NCBI GenBank assembly: GCA_002786025.1
Contig: NHNW01000016.1
Span: 186,001-250,000 of the forward strand
Origin: Zasmidium citrigriseum
Taxonomy: Eukaryota > Ascomycota > Dothideomycetes > Mycosphaerellales > Mycosphaerellaceae
Length of the DNA stretch: 64,000 nt
Direction of reading: 5' to 3'
In this document: positions 63,790 through 64,000 of the stretch, one piece after another
Layout of the letters: each line of letters begins with the position of its first letter
Numbering within the stretch: the stretch's first letter is position 1
The notes under the pieces: model-generated
Told to the model about the DNA's origin: nothing
The model's database searches: none
Seen by the model: the letters and a program-made list of their open reading frames with translations, nothing else
Made by a program: the position numbers and the translations under genes

Positions 63790-64000
63790 TACTCGCGGCA
63801 GCGCCACCAGGCCGCCATAATTGCCACTCAGAAGGTCGGGGAAGTCCCTTGAGGGAGTTTAAGGCTGTGTCCGCTTTCAGACACGTGCGTCGAGATGTCG
63901 GAGTGAACAATATCGATGATGCAGATCGGATCGCAAAGGTGTTGGAGGAAGCAGACGCGAGAAGCAAGAGGCGACGCGACAGGTGGGAAATTGAGTTCGG
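63790..64000 (+). other. Open frame running off the right edge, possible partial gene
   Basis: Downstream of the multicopper oxidase, a plus-strand frame stays open to the window end and looks protein-like (EFKAVSAFRHVRRDVGVNN, KVLEEADARSKRRRDRWEIEF). No ATG with good context was found in the window. It may be an exon of the next gene or a spliced extension; a minus-strand frame overlaps it. Cannot be resolved without the adjoining sequence. Confidence 0.25.

Overview
This 64 kb window is nuclear DNA of a filamentous ascomycete, most likely a Dothideomycete of the Mycosphaerella group (the rank below class is inference). The evidence is many short introns of about 48-60 nt with GTRAGT donors and CTAAC-like branch sites, intergenic gaps of 0.1-1.7 kb, roughly 50-55 % GC, and families typical of filamentous ascomycetes: HET, DUF2235, DUF2264, DUF3431, Ppo-type fatty acid dioxygenase, secretory lipase, kexin-processed repeat protein. 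I see no intact transposon, rRNA, CRISPR array or plasmid feature. About 28 protein genes are supported. Exon models were built by hand from splice signals and reading-frame continuity; wherever exons are listed, the phases close.

Layout, left to right. 0.3-9.8 kb: a P450, a two-domain ADP-ribosylglycohydrolase, a large WD40/coiled-coil protein and an O-methyltransferase. 10-15.3 kb: a DUF2264 protein, tail to tail with a Ppo/linoleate-diol-synthase-type dioxygenase whose P450 half lacks the heme cysteine. 16.7-21 kb: a frame-broken unknown gene, a DUF2235 hydrolase carrying an EF-hand-like loop, and a small secreted cysteine-containing protein. 22-26.3 kb: a tRNA-Ile relic, a divergent aldo-keto reductase / zinc alcohol dehydrogenase pair, and a secretory lipase. 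27.4-29.1 kb: a perfect 18-bp hairpin ahead of a secreted, Lys-Arg-punctuated precursor with repeated Cys-X5-Cys peptides. This is the most novel-looking item.

30-38.8 kb: a disordered unknown protein, translin-associated factor X, a HET-domain protein, an Old Yellow Enzyme and an orphan. 40-47 kb: an MFS exporter, a PAP2 phosphatase, an AIM6-like phosphodiesterase and a small membrane protein. 48-54.5 kb: a compact group of GMC oxidoreductase, short-chain dehydrogenase, sugar-type MFS transporter and Gfo/Idh/MocA-like oxidoreductase, arranged as alternating divergent pairs. It reads as a sugar- or polyol-uptake-and-oxidation module. 55-64 kb: a DUF3431 membrane protein, an acetamidase-like amidase, a secreted phosphoesterase-type phospholipase C and a membrane-anchored multicopper oxidase.

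There is no polyketide synthase or NRPS backbone gene, so the scattered P450, methyltransferase and oxidoreductases should not be read as one classical secondary-metabolite cluster. The two places where neighbours plausibly work together are the 48-54.5 kb module and the 22.4-24.9 kb AKR/ADH pair.
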